This document shows, in pieces, positions 1-8,581 of a stretch of 25,307 bases of DNA. The DNA lies in the IMG/VR virus record IMGVR_UViG_3300049846_001080, positions 1 through 25,307 of that record; one strand, 5' to 3'. Position 1 is the first letter of the stretch; the number at the start of each line of letters is the position of its first letter. The position numbers and the translations under genes are program-made. This DNA comes from a virus. Below the pieces are notes generated by a model, which searched no databases, was not told where the DNA came from, and worked only from the letters and a program-made list of their open reading frames with translations.

Positions 1-2208
1 TGGATCGTCAACAACGGCGCGCTGAGTTTCACGCAGGGAGACGCCACTCCGTTCAATGTCGCGGCGACTCTGCCGGCCGGATACACCGCCGGCGGCGTGT
101 TCGGCGTTGACCCAGCCAACGCCCCGCTGCCAGCCGGCATGACCCTGACCGATGCCGGCAGCCTTGCCGTCGGTAGCGCCGCCCCCGGAACGCAGGCGGG
201 CGTCATGTTCAGCTACCACGAGCCCGGCGCGCTGCCCACGCTGACGCTGCACAGCGCCAGCGCCGGGAGCGGCGTGCCCTACATGGCCACCGTGTACCCG
301 ACCGAGGGCGCGGTTCCGGCCAACATGGTGCTGCTGAGCCCGGACGATCCAACGCTGCGCAGCTCCGTGCTGTCGGCATGGCCGGACGACAGCGCGCAGG
401 TGGTTGTCGTGGCCGGCCATACCGACGTCGCCCTCGGCGGGCAGAAGACCATCCGCCTGCGCCCCGGAAGCTCGAGCGGCGCCGCGCTCACCACGGCCGA
501 CATCGCCAGCAAGTTCACGACCGGCATCGTGTTCACGAACTTCGGCGGCGGCACGCAGACGCTCAATTTGTGGGGCGCGCCGGATCGCATCTGGTGGCAT
601 AACTCGCAAGTGATCTGCGCGCGCTACCGGCAGTCGCTTAACGTCGGAGCAATGGAAGCAGTGATCGACGTACACGCCTTCCAAGGTGGGCGGGCGTTCG
701 TTGAGGTGGTGATCGAGAACGCCAAGTTCAACGCCAACGGCACCAGCCAGCCAGCGCCGACGAGTCAGACGTACACCGGCGCTACTGTCACGGTCAACGG
801 CACCACCATCGCCACGGTGAGCAGCAGCGGCAGCCCGTCGGGTTCGCACCGGGGCGGCATGGCGTGGTACGCCTCCACATGGGTCGGAGGCGATCCTCAG
901 ATCGAGGTCACGCACGACACCGTCTCGATGCAAGCGCACCCGCTGCTGTTCCGCATGGATCAGACCAGCACGGTCGATATGCAGACGACCTACCAGTCCG
1001 ACGCCTACACGCCGTGGGCGATTGGCCGGCAGGGCTACAACGGCATGAGCGTCGCGGGCGACCACGACTGGATCGGCTACCTGCCGAAGTGGGAAGCGCA
1101 CTACCTGCAAACGGGCAGCAAGTTCGCGCGGCGCGCGGTGCTGGCGGCGATGCTGTCTAGTTTGGTGCTCGACATTCACTACCGGCATACCGGGACAGGA
1201 GCGAGCAATAACTGGGTGCCGGACTTCGACCAGCAAAGCGGCAAGAGCTGGGACAACGGTGTGTGGCCGACCGCCACGGCCTACAACGACAGTGGCGGCT
1301 GGGCCGGCTCGCACCACCCGGCCGTCGGCCTCATGGCTTTCCTGTGCCGGCCCAGCCCGTACTTCATCGAGATCGCGCAGCGGGCGGTGCTCAAGACCTA
1401 CTCGTGGAGCACGGGCTTCAACGACGGCGCGGCCAACGGCACGATGGGGCCGTGGTACGCGGTACGGGCGCGGGCTTGGGGCTTCCGCTCCTTTGCCCAT
1501 GCGCTGTTCCTGACGCCGGTCGGCCATCCGTGGCACACGCCGGCTGTGAACTGCCTGGTCCGCAATGTGACGGGGTCGCTGTACTTCCGCGACAACCCGA
1601 AGAGCAAGCTGAACACGCCGTGGGGGGGTGATCCCTACATCTGCTGGGACGACAACGCGGGCGGCACCTTCCAGCACGGGGTGTTCCAGTCGTTCTACTT
1701 CATTCAGGCCACGCACGCGCTGGCCAATGCGAAGGTGCTGACGGGCGCCGATCAGTCCAACGCGGTGGCGCTGGCCGACTGGGCGGCGGGCTTTCCTGTG
1801 CGCTACTGCAACGAATCGCCGGGCGGGGCGTTCCGCTCGATGGCGCAGCGCTTCACGATTGGAGCCACTGGCGCGGCCAACTTCGTCAACGCCGCGATGG
1901 ACCAGTATGCGGACTGGGGCGCGTGGGCAAGCGCGACGATGAGTGGCACCGTGCCGCCCGTTTCAGGACCATGGATCTCCGAGGCGGACACGGCATCCAA
2001 CTGGGGCAACTACGGCACGGACACCACGGCCGGGGCGTGGTACACGAGCTACTACTGGGCGGCCCTGTGCTGCGCGGTGGAGCGCGACATCTCCGGCGCA
2101 ACCGCAGCGTGGGCCAAGGTGACAGGCGGCAACATCACGAACCTCGCCACATGGCGCACGGGCTTTGCGACCGAGCCGCGCTGGGGCTACTACCCGAGGA
2201 ACGCCTGA
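1..2208 (+). CDS. Large phage surface protein, possible glycan-active tail or head fibre (5' end cut by window)
   Basis: The reading frame is open from the first base of the window, so the true start lies upstream; a GTG at 97 is only an internal start candidate. At least 735 residues are present. The beginning resembles a putative-Ig repeat (LPAGMTLTDAG, then GSLAVGSAAPGTQAG). A beta-rich part follows, then a long aromatic and helical region (roughly window residues 350-700) with repeating amphipathic helices, His pairs (SHHPAVGLMAF) and many Trp/Tyr, a pattern common in alpha/alpha-barrel polysaccharide lyases and hydrolases. I cannot name a catalytic residue, so enzymatic activity is inference. 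It heads a block of five surface-type genes and its stop overlaps the next start by one base. It could equally be a pure adhesin. Confidence 0.72.
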   Translation, partial: WIVNNGALSFTQGDATPFNVAATLPAGYTAGGVFGVDPANAPLPAGMTLTDAGSLAVGSAAPGTQAGVMFSYHEPGALPTLTLHSASAGSGVPYMATVYPTEGAVPANMVLLSPDDPTLRSSVLSAWPDDSAQVVVVAGHTDVALGGQKTIRLRPGSSSGAALTTADIASKFTTGIVFTNFGGGTQTLNLWGAPDRIWWHNSQVICARYRQSLNVGAMEAVIDVHAFQGGRAFVEVVIENAKFNANGTSQPAPTSQTYTGATVTVNGTTIATVSSSGSPSGSHRGGMAWYASTWVGGDPQIEVTHDTVSMQAHPLLFRMDQTSTVDMQTTYQSDAYTPWAIGRQGYNGMSVAGDHDWIGYLPKWEAHYLQTGSKFARRAVLAAMLSSLVLDIHYRHTGTGASNNWVPDFDQQSGKSWDNGVWPTATAYNDSGGWAGSHHPAVGLMAFLCRPSPYFIEIAQRAVLKTYSWSTGFNDGAANGTMGPWYAVRARAWGFRSFAHALFLTPVGHPWHTPAVNCLVRNVTGSLYFRDNPKSKLNTPWGGDPYICWDDNAGGTFQHGVFQSFYFIQATHALANAKVLTGADQSNAVALADWAAGFPVRYCNESPGGAFRSMAQRFTIGATGAANFVNAAMDQYADWGAWASATMSGTVPPVSGPWISEADTASNWGNYGTDTTAGAWYTSYYWAALCCAVERDISGATAAWAKVTGGNITNLATWRTGFATEPRWGYYPRNA

Positions 2209-3359
2209 TGCCAGCCGTCGTCTTTCCGCGCCGAGCTACCAGCACCGCCACGACCATCAGTGTCGTTAGCGCCTCGACTGCCCTGTCAGCGGCTGCGGCG
2301 GCGGTGACGAGCAATACGTTTTCCGCATTCTCTGGCGGCGGGTTGTCCACGCGCAGCGCGCATCCGACCAGCGGCTTCCAGTGCGACGTCACCGAAGATG
2401 GATCGCTGTCGCAGGGCCGCACCACGCTCGACTGGGCCGGCAACGGAGTCTATGACCCGACGACCAAGCGCGTGATGTTCTCTGGCAAGGGCATCGGCAA
2501 CAGCAACGGCGACTACATCTACAACACGCAGGCCATCTACAACGAGACGACGGATTCATGGTCGGCGACGCGCGGGTTCCGGGCATCCGATCAAGTCGGG
2601 AGTTCGCGCCCGACCGGGCACCAGTACGATGGCAATGCCCTGTGCCTTATCTCGCGCCGGCACTACAGGAAGCAGTTCACCGATGACAGTGGCTTCGGGT
2701 CTGGTCCGATCCTGCAGTTCAACTTGGACACGAACACGTGGGGGCCAATGATCGCGCCGCCATCGAATGATGACGCATCGCTTGGAAACGGCGCGCTGGA
2801 AAGCGTCGAGGACAAGACTGGAATAGGTGCCGGAGCGTTGTGGTACTTGAGTAGCACGAACTCATCCGGCAGCGCACGAATTTCGGAACTGAACCTCGGA
2901 ACGAACGTCTGGAATCAGGAAAAGATCGCCACCGGTTCGGGTTCGTTCCCCGCGCTGACGGCGGACGGTGGCAATGGCTATGTCATGGCGTTCAATCCAC
3001 GCGCGTTCGGCGGGGCGGGTGGTGTGCTGCTCGGCGGCGGGAACACGAAGTGCTACACGGTGCGGTGCGATACCCTTGCCGTGGCAGCCGTGGCAGATGC
3101 GCCGACCATCATTGACGTGCGCTATGACGGCAAGCTGACGGCAGATCCGAGCGGGTCCGGCTGGCTGCTGTTCGCATCCAACGGTTTCGTCTACCGCTTC
3201 GATGGCTCGACATGGACGCAGCGCGCGGCGCTTCCGGAAAACCTGAGCGGCGGCACGGTGCCGTTCATTGTGGTCCCTATTGACGCGCATGGCGTCGTGT
3301 GGGCGATCCGCGATCAGGCAGCCTCGCCGCGTGCGTGGCTCTACAACCCGAGGGACTAG
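2208..3359 (+). CDS. Kelch-like beta-propeller phage protein
   Basis: The ATG at 2208 shares its A with the TGA of the preceding gene (TGATG), which fixes the start although the frame stays open upstream to 1923. The 383-residue product has a low-complexity Ala/Ser/Thr start (about residues 1-45), then repeated blades with the Kelch-like rhythm of a hydrophobic beta-strand, a Gly pair and a spaced Tyr/Trp: YDPTTKRVMFSGKG, IYNETTDSWSA, FNLDTNTWGP, LNLGTNVWNQ, YRFDGSTWTQ. Such propellers bind glycans or proteins, and in phages they occur in receptor-binding or virion decoration proteins. No enzyme motif was recognised. It is flanked by other surface-type genes and ends one base before the next ATG. 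Confidence 0.75.
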   Translation: MPAVVFPRRATSTATTISVVSASTALSAAAAAVTSNTFSAFSGGGLSTRSAHPTSGFQCDVTEDGSLSQGRTTLDWAGNGVYDPTTKRVMFSGKGIGNSNGDYIYNTQAIYNETTDSWSATRGFRASDQVGSSRPTGHQYDGNALCLISRRHYRKQFTDDSGFGSGPILQFNLDTNTWGPMIAPPSNDDASLGNGALESVEDKTGIGAGALWYLSSTNSSGSARISELNLGTNVWNQEKIATGSGSFPALTADGGNGYVMAFNPRAFGGAGGVLLGGGNTKCYTVRCDTLAVAAVADAPTIIDVRYDGKLTADPSGSGWLLFASNGFVYRFDGSTWTQRAALPENLSGGTVPFIVVPIDAHGVVWAIRDQAASPRAWLYNPRD

Positions 3360-4055
3360 ATGGCGTACAGATCGCACACTACGAAGATTGAGAACGGACT
3401 TAGCACCATTACCATCAACAAGCCGTCCGGCACGGTAGAAGGCGACATTCTTCTGCTGCTGGTGTCGCTCGACCGCACTACAGCGGAAACGATTACTCCG
3501 CCGTCCGGCTTCGCGGCGCTTGCCAGCAGTCCGCTTAATTCGGCGGTGGAGGCTGGCTCGTCCGCATGTTTCTGGAAAAAGGCCGGCGCCAGTGAGCCGG
3601 CCAGCTACGACTGGACGTGCACGTCAAGCGCCAGCACGGCAGGCATCCTCGCCGCTTACTCTGGGCGCGACGGCACGACGCCGATCAACGCATCGTCCGG
3701 CCTTGCTGAAGGCGGCGCGGCGTCGGCGGCGAGTGTCAACGCGACGGGCATCACGCCCTCGGTCGATAACTGCGACATCGTGTACCTTGCGGCGACTGAC
3801 ACGACGGTCAGCGCCACAGTCTCATGGACGCCGCCTTCCGGCATGACGGAGCGGGCGGAAGTCACCACCGCGTCGCCGTGGGTCAATGCAACTCTGGCTG
3901 ATCTTACCCAGGGCACGGCAGCGTCGACCGGCACCGTGACTGGCACGGCAACGTGGACCGGAGGCGGAACGACGGGTCGGATGGCGTTTCTTGTCGCGCT
4001 GGCGCCTGCGGCCGGATCAAGCGCTAAACCGGCGTATTACTTCGCACAACTGTAG
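3360..4055 (+). CDS. Phage structural protein, beta-sandwich type, unknown role
   Basis: The ATG directly follows the TAG of the previous gene. The 231-residue product is almost entirely beta-prone, rich in Ala, Thr, Ser and Gly, with no charged helical regions. The pattern (strand pairs such as GDILLLLVSLDR, a Trp-Lys segment FWKKAGASEP, and SAGILAAYSG-like turns) resembles widespread jelly-roll or galactose-binding-like virion proteins in tailed phages. It ends PAYYFAQL, a compact hydrophobic tail. It lies inside the surface-gene block, and codon usage is slightly more AT-rich than in the downstream tail genes, suggesting a separately acquired cassette. No function can be assigned beyond a likely virion component. 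Confidence 0.65.
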   Translation: MAYRSHTTKIENGLSTITINKPSGTVEGDILLLLVSLDRTTAETITPPSGFAALASSPLNSAVEAGSSACFWKKAGASEPASYDWTCTSSASTAGILAAYSGRDGTTPINASSGLAEGGAASAASVNATGITPSVDNCDIVYLAATDTTVSATVSWTPPSGMTERAEVTTASPWVNATLADLTQGTAASTGTVTGTATWTGGGTTGRMAFLVALAPAAGSSAKPAYYFAQL

Positions 4056-4064
4056 GAGAGCTTC

Positions 4065-4694
4065 ATGGCTGACATTTGGATGGACGTAGACGCGGCACTG
4101 TCCGAAGTGCCAGTCAATATCATGCCTCTGCTGGATGACACCGACTTCAAGACGATCGAAGACGGCCCTATCGCCTACAACGCTGCCGGCATGGATCTGC
4201 GGTGGAACTTCGTGACCACGGCGGGTGCATATACCAGCACTGCCGTCACTCCGACCACTGGCGGCAATTACGACTGGGCGCATAAGGGCGATGGCATGTA
4301 CTGCATCGAGATCCCCGCATCGGGTGGCGCCTCGATCAACAACGACACCGAGGGCTTCGGCTGGTTCACCGGCCGGATCACTGGCGTACTTCCGTGGCGT
4401 GGTCCGGTGATCGGTTTCCGCGCGGCGACGATCAACAACGCTCTGATCGACAGTTCCACCGGCCTCGACCTCATCGCCGATGCGATCCTCGCGCGTGACA
4501 TTGGCTCCGGCTCGGGTGCGGGATCGCTCAACGAGCGGACGGTGCGCAGCGCATTGCGCACGATCCGCAACAAGACGTCGGTCAGCGCCGGCACGCTCAC
4601 CGTCTGCAAGGAAGACGACAGTACGTCGGCCTACACGGCGGCGGTCACGACCAACGCCGCGGCCGATCCGATCGTGAGCATCGACCCGGCCTGA
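4065..4694 (+). CDS. Phage virion-associated protein, BppU-like layout
   Basis: A good Shine-Dalgarno sequence (AGGAGA) lies 6 bases before the ATG. The 209-residue product begins MADIWMDVDAALSEVPVNI and has a beta-rich N-terminal half followed by a helical linker (residues about 133-145, LDLIADAILARDIG). Its C-terminal part (about 155-209) carries the pattern RTVRSALRTIRNK, GTLTVCKEDDST, AADPIVSIDPA. This tail is a recurrent module of phage baseplate or fibre-associated proteins, where an N-terminal domain sets up a beta-domain that presents ligands. Assignment to that group rests on pattern recognition only. It is probably co-translated with its neighbours in the surface block. Confidence 0.68.
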   Translation: MADIWMDVDAALSEVPVNIMPLLDDTDFKTIEDGPIAYNAAGMDLRWNFVTTAGAYTSTAVTPTTGGNYDWAHKGDGMYCIEIPASGGASINNDTEGFGWFTGRITGVLPWRGPVIGFRAATINNALIDSSTGLDLIADAILARDIGSGSGAGSLNERTVRSALRTIRNKTSVSAGTLTVCKEDDSTSAYTAAVTTNAAADPIVSIDPA

Positions 4695-4708
4695 TCGAAA
4701 GGTAAGTC

Positions 4709-6022
4709 ATGGCCGAAGGCTTCCGCGGCCTTTGGCCGTTCCTGTCCACGGATGGCAATGTCCCGCCTGGCAAGGGCGTGGGCAGCGCCTTCGCGGGCGC
4801 CACCGTCAGCGGTGAGGGAACGGTCCAGCAAATTGGCTCGGTGGCCAGCGCCTCGAGCGCCACCGCCGTCAAGGTCGTCGCGGCCGTCTGCTCCGGGTCG
4901 AGTTCGAGTGGCGCGGAGGTCACTGGCACGAAGCCCTCCGCTGCCAATGAGGGCTTCGCAAATTACCGCCCGTGGTTCACCGTCAACGGCATGGGCGGCT
5001 ATGTCGGCTGGGCCGCGGCCGGCGCAACGGTCACAGGCGCGCTGGCGCAGACCATCGTCCGCACCGGCGAGGCAGCCGCCGGAGCCCAGGTCACCGGGCG
5101 CAATGCGTCCATCGGCGGGACGGAGGCGTTCACCGGCTACCGCCCGTGGTTCGGGTTGCAGGGCTCGACCACCCCGGTCCCGGCGGGCGCGTCGTGGTCA
5201 GCCGCCCACGTTACCGGCGACGGCGTTTACAGCATTCTCGGCGACTACGCGACGCCACCGCGCAGCGTGTTCGACGTGCCACCTCCGGCGGACTTCAAGC
5301 CGCCGGGCACGACGCTGGACTACGGCCTGCCGACGTCGCTGCGGCCTGCCGGATCGACCTACGCCGAGCTGCTGTCGACGAGTGCTGCCAGCGGCCAGCC
5401 GCGCGCGGCGTATAGCCTCGACCCCGGCATTGCTGGCGGGGCCTCCGTCAATGGCCAACTGCGCGCGGTCGTCATCACCGAGGGCGCCTCGTCCGGCGGG
5501 GCGCGAGTCACCGGCGCCGCAGTCGGCGTTACCAGCACCGTCGGCACGGGCTCGGCGTTTGCCGCGGCCAGCATCACCGGCCAGGACCGCTCGCTCAGCC
5601 CCGGCGCGGCGCTCGGCACGGCGACTGCCACCAGCAACGCGCAGGCGGCGGGCCTGTCGGAGTTCGCGCTACCGGGCGCCTCCGCGGGCGCTTCTTCGGC
5701 GCAGGCCGTCAATGCCTCCGGCTACCCGCTGGCGGCGCCGGCCGGCAGTTCGTCGGGTGGAGCGGATGTCGCCGGCGAGGCGGTTGCCGCCGTCGTGCGG
5801 AATGCAGAGTCGCAGGCGATGGCCGCCGTGGCTGCCACGCAGGCGACCCTGGCGATTGCCGAGGCGGCAGTGACGAGCCTCGCCTTCGTCAGCGGCAGCG
5901 ATGCCGCCGTGACCACCGTCAAGCCGATGGGCCGCTGGCCCACCGGTCGCAGCAAGCGCACGGCTGACACCGTGCGGCCCGGCACTGGCAACACCCGCCG
6001 GCCCGTGAGCAACTCATCGTAG
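4709..6022 (+). CDS. Repetitive Ala/Gly/Ser-rich phage surface protein
   Basis: The ATG follows a GAAAGG ribosome binding site. The 437-residue product is highly repetitive. A short degenerate unit of the form G-A-S/A-x-G-A-x-V-T-G recurs about eleven times (GATVSG, GAEVTG, GATVTG, GAQVTG, GARVTG, GADVAG and variants). A second motif, E-G/A-F-x-x-Y/L-R/W-P-W/F-F, occurs three times, near residues 3, 81 and 139. The C-terminus is basic (KPMGRWPTGRSKRTADTVRP). There is no catalytic motif, signal peptide or membrane segment. Regular short repeats suggest a fibrous beta-structured spike or head fibre. It ends 6 bases before the head-tail connector gene, so it is encoded between the presumed head genes upstream and the connectors. 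Function unknown. Confidence 0.7.
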   Translation: MAEGFRGLWPFLSTDGNVPPGKGVGSAFAGATVSGEGTVQQIGSVASASSATAVKVVAAVCSGSSSSGAEVTGTKPSAANEGFANYRPWFTVNGMGGYVGWAAAGATVTGALAQTIVRTGEAAAGAQVTGRNASIGGTEAFTGYRPWFGLQGSTTPVPAGASWSAAHVTGDGVYSILGDYATPPRSVFDVPPPADFKPPGTTLDYGLPTSLRPAGSTYAELLSTSAASGQPRAAYSLDPGIAGGASVNGQLRAVVITEGASSGGARVTGAAVGVTSTVGTGSAFAAASITGQDRSLSPGAALGTATATSNAQAAGLSEFALPGASAGASSAQAVNASGYPLAAPAGSSSGGADVAGEAVAAVVRNAESQAMAAVAATQATLAIAEAAVTSLAFVSGSDAAVTTVKPMGRWPTGRSKRTADTVRPGTGNTRRPVSNSS

Positions 6023-6028
6023 GCACGC

Positions 6029-6595
6029 ATGGCACTGACCAAGATCACCGACGCCAGCGTCGAACCAGTCACGCTCGCGGAAGCGAAGGCGCATTGCCGC
6101 ATCGACACCTCGGACGACGACGCCTATCTGACGACGCTCATCACCGTCGCGCGCACCGAGGCGGAAAACCGCATGCAGCGCACGTTGATGACCAGCACCT
6201 GGCGCCTGCTGCTCGACTTCTTCCCCGACGCGATCCGGCTGCCGATGCCGCGCGTGATCGGCGTAACGAGCCTGCAGTACGTCGACCTCGACGGGGTGCT
6301 CACCACGCTGGACCCGTCGATGTACTCGGTCGACGTCGGGAGCGAACCCGGCTGGGTCGTGCCTGCGTGGGACCAGGAGTGGCCCGACACGCGGGCGCAG
6401 ATCAACGCCGTCAGTGTGCTCTACACCGCCGGCTACGGCACGAGCGCGGCCCTGGTGCCGGCGCCGCTGCGGCAGTGGATCTTGCTGGCGGTGGGCGAGA
6501 TGTACGAGCAGCGCGAGCGCGGAGCGGACAAGCCCTCGGTGCCGCACCAGTTCGTCGACGGCCTGCTCGACACCTACCGCATCCTGGCGGTCTGA
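6029..6595 (+). CDS. Head-tail connector protein (phiE125 gp8 / gp6-like family)
   Basis: The product is expected to form the first ring under the portal and join the capsid to the tail. The 188-residue length and layout match the phiE125 gp8 family. An N-terminal helical part (EPVTLAEAKAHCRIDTSDDD, then YLTTLITVARTEAENRMQRT, residues about 11-52) is the usual gp6-like signature. A beta-hairpin region (WRLLLDFFPDAIRLPMPRV, SLQYVDLDG, residues 54-90) and a C-terminal helical part with YTAGYG and LRQWILLAVGEMYEQRE follow. The gene starts a run of connector and tail genes in the standard siphovirus order and overlaps the next start by one base (TGATG). Confidence 0.9.
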   Translation: MALTKITDASVEPVTLAEAKAHCRIDTSDDDAYLTTLITVARTEAENRMQRTLMTSTWRLLLDFFPDAIRLPMPRVIGVTSLQYVDLDGVLTTLDPSMYSVDVGSEPGWVVPAWDQEWPDTRAQINAVSVLYTAGYGTSAALVPAPLRQWILLAVGEMYEQRERGADKPSVPHQFVDGLLDTYRILAV

Positions 6596-6921
6596 TGCGT
6601 GCCGGCACCCTCCGCAACCGCGTCATCCTGCAGCGGCCGATCGAGATCCGCGGCGCGGACTACGCGGACTCCCAGCGGACGTGGCAGGACGTCGCGACCG
6701 TATCGGCGGCGGTGGAGCCGTTATCCGCCCGCGAGTTCTTCCAGAATCTCGAAGTCCAGGGAGAACTCTCGGCGCGTATCCGCATTCGGTACATGGCCGG
6801 CGTCAGCGCCAAGTGGCGGGTGCTGTTCGGCAGTCGGATCTTTGAAATCCAGGGCGTCATCAATCCGGGCGAGATGAACGTCGAGCTCGAGCTGCTGTGC
6901 GCGGAGTCCGCCAGTGGCTAA
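6595..6921 (+). CDS. Phage head closure protein (SPP1 gp16 family)
   Basis: The start is the ATG at 6595, which overlaps the stop of the connector gene; the frame is open further upstream but only as a shadow. The 108-residue product begins MRAGTLRNRVILQRP, the hallmark opening of SPP1 gp16-like head closure proteins. It continues with a small beta-barrel: WQDVATVSAAVEPLSAREFF, RIRIRYMAG and KWRVLFGSRIFEIQGV. These proteins form the ring or stopper below the connector that keeps packaged DNA in the head. The position between the connector and the gp10-like gene supports the call. Confidence 0.9.
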   Translation: MRAGTLRNRVILQRPIEIRGADYADSQRTWQDVATVSAAVEPLSAREFFQNLEVQGELSARIRIRYMAGVSAKWRVLFGSRIFEIQGVINPGEMNVELELLCAESASG

Positions 6922-7462
6922 CGGAACCATCATCCGGGTGCGGCTCGACGGCTTCGACACCCTGCGCGCGCGGCTGGACTATTTCCCCGACCGTATGCGC
7001 AACAACTTCCTGCGCGGCGGGGCGCGGGCCGCGGCGAGCCTCCTGGCCAAGCGTCTGAAGACGCGGCTCTCCTCCGACGGGCTGCAGACGGCGGCCGGCA
7101 GCGTGCGCAGTTCCGTGCGGCTGCAGGGCGGCCCCGCGGGCAACACCGTGCGCGGCGTGGTGCAGTACGGCGGCCGCTACCAAAAGCGGGCGAGCCTCGA
7201 CCGCGGGCCGGTCAAGACGGCGCGCGATGCGTGGTACGCGCACATCCTCGAGTGGGGCGCCAGGCCGCACGTCATCAAGCCGCGGCCCGGACGTCGGGCG
7301 CTGATGATCCGCGGCGCGTTCGTCTCGAAAGTCCGCCACCCCGGCATCCGCGCGCGCCTGTATGCCACGCAGACGGCGGAGCGCGACATGCCGGCCGCCA
7401 ATGCCGCCTTCGAGCGCTACGTCGAGGCGCGCGTCGCCCGCTTCTGGAGCACCGGACGATGA
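6914..7462 (+). CDS. HK97 gp10-like phage protein
   Basis: The gene starts at a GTG (6914) inside the end of the head closure gene, an 8-base overlap. The product has 182 residues. The N-terminus (IRVRLDGFDTLRARLDYFPD, then MRNNFLRGGARAAASLLAKR) matches the gp10 family opening, a helical pair that precedes a beta-sheet. The central part WYAHILEWGARPHVIKP is typical of the family (usually a YA..LEFGT..PARPF type segment). The protein is strongly basic. Gp10-like proteins act at the head-tail joint or tail terminator stage of siphovirus assembly. Gene order agrees. Confidence 0.87.
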   Translation: MANGTIIRVRLDGFDTLRARLDYFPDRMRNNFLRGGARAAASLLAKRLKTRLSSDGLQTAAGSVRSSVRLQGGPAGNTVRGVVQYGGRYQKRASLDRGPVKTARDAWYAHILEWGARPHVIKPRPGRRALMIRGAFVSKVRHPGIRARLYATQTAERDMPAANAAFERYVEARVARFWSTGR

Positions 7463-7854
7463 GAGCCGAAAAAGCCGCCGCTGCGCTGCTGAACGCCGCG
7501 CCGGGCGTCACCGCGCTGGTGGCCGACCGCATCTACGGCGGTGCCGCACAGGAAGAGTCGCCGGCGCCGCTCTTGATTTACCGCAAGCTCTCGGCCGACC
7601 GCCCGGCGCAGGAAGACCCGGCCCCGCTGCAACTGGTCGAGGCGCAGATCGAGGTGCTGTGTGTGGCCCGCACGTACCCCGAGCTGAAGGCGCTCGGTGA
7701 GGCGGTGCGCGTGGCGCTGGTCGGCGCGCGCGGCACCGTCAACGGCGTCGACCTGCTCTACGTCAGCGTGAGCGAAGAGGGCGCCGACGAGTACGAACCG
7801 CAACTGCGCGAGTTCGCGCAGACCTGGACGTTTCTCGTCCAGCACACGGAGTAA
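7459..7854 (+). CDS. Tail completion or terminator protein (DUF3168 / gp17-like)
   Basis: The ATG at 7459 overlaps the preceding TGA (ATGA), and the open frame upstream of it is antisense-free shadow. The 131-residue product begins with the helix MRAEKAAAALLNAAPGVTAL, followed by ADRIYGG. It continues with the beta-strands APLLIYRKLS and VEAQIEVLCVARTYPELKAL, the last leading into a helix, the alpha/beta layout of DUF3168 proteins. It ends EFAQTWTFLVQH, as many of these do. The family caps the tail tube at its head-proximal end. Its place immediately before the tail tube gene is standard. Confidence 0.87.
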   Translation: MRAEKAAAALLNAAPGVTALVADRIYGGAAQEESPAPLLIYRKLSADRPAQEDPAPLQLVEAQIEVLCVARTYPELKALGEAVRVALVGARGTVNGVDLLYVSVSEEGADEYEPQLREFAQTWTFLVQHTE

Positions 7855-7875
7855 TCCCTTTTAACCTGCCGCACG

Positions 7876-7897
7876 CACCGGCCGCCGGGCCGGCGTG
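7876..7897 (+). other. Stem-loop in the 76-bp gap before the tail tube gene
   Basis: The gap between the tail completion and tube genes (7855-7930) is the largest in this part of the operon. It holds a GC-rich inverted repeat: CGGCC (7879-7883) pairs with GGCCG (7888-7892) around a GCCG loop, and CAC/GTG can extend the stem after a two-base bulge. There is no T tract after it, so it does not look like an intrinsic terminator. It might protect or process the mRNA so that the abundant tube protein is expressed more strongly. That role is inference. Confidence 0.3.
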
Positions 7898-7930
7898 GGC
7901 GTTGGATCGTCCCGGCAATTGGAGAACTGA

Positions 7931-8581
7931 ATGGCAATCACCCTGTCTACCGGCTCGATCATCGCTATCGCCAGCACGCACGGTAGCTCGAAGACCATGA
8001 GCGCGATCACGAACGCCGCCGAGGCCGTCGCGACCCTCGAAGGCAGCCACGGCATCAGCCAGGGCGACTACTTCGAGGTCACTTCGGGCTGGGACCGGCT
8101 CAACGGCCGGATCGTCCGCGCCAAGAGTGTCAACGTCAACGACGTGACGCTGGAAGGCATCGACACCAGCAACACGACCAAGTACCCGACGGGAACCGGC
8201 ACCGGCAGCGTCCGCGAGATCACCGCCTGGGCGAACCTGTCGCAGATCCAGACGGTCGAACCCGGCGGCGGCGAGCAGCAGTACGTCGACACGACGACGA
8301 TCGTCGACCAGACGCAGAAGCAGATCCCCACGACCCGCGCGCCCGTTACGGTGACGATGACTTTCTTCGACGACGCCACCCTCTCGTGGTATGCGACCGT
8401 GCGGGCAGCGTCCGAGTCGTCGACCGCCACCGGGGTGCGGTACACGTTCCCGAACGGCTCCATCCTCGTCGCGAACGCCTACTGGTCGTTGCAGACGACG
8501 CCGAGCATCGGGTCGAACGCGCCGCTCACGGCGAAGATCGACCTGTCCTACGCCGCCGAGCCGACGCGCTACGCCAGCTGA
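7931..8581 (+). CDS. Major tail tube protein
   Basis: This is the expected tail tube subunit, which stacks in hexameric rings to form the siphovirus tail. A clear ribosome binding site (TTGGAG) precedes the ATG. The 216-residue product is beta-rich, with the features of lambda gpV-like tube proteins: an N-terminal strand, a central WDRLNGRIVRAKSV strand pair, the loop SQIQTVEPGGGEQQYVDTTT, and the conserved turn IPTTRAPVTVTMTFFDD, close to the family pattern with an aromatic pair after paired strands. No C-terminal Ig-like extension is present. It has its own good ribosome binding site after a 76-base gap, as expected for a highly expressed structural gene. Confidence 0.88.
   Translation: MAITLSTGSIIAIASTHGSSKTMSAITNAAEAVATLEGSHGISQGDYFEVTSGWDRLNGRIVRAKSVNVNDVTLEGIDTSNTTKYPTGTGTGSVREITAWANLSQIQTVEPGGGEQQYVDTTTIVDQTQKQIPTTRAPVTVTMTFFDDATLSWYATVRAASESSTATGVRYTFPNGSILVANAYWSLQTTPSIGSNAPLTAKIDLSYAAEPTRYAS

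Noticed and set aside
4752-5873. 373-codon + strand frame inside the repetitive surface gene
   Set aside because: The product is an Arg/Ala/Pro-rich shadow created by GC-rich repeats. The overlapping 437-residue frame has repeats at protein level and a ribosome binding site.
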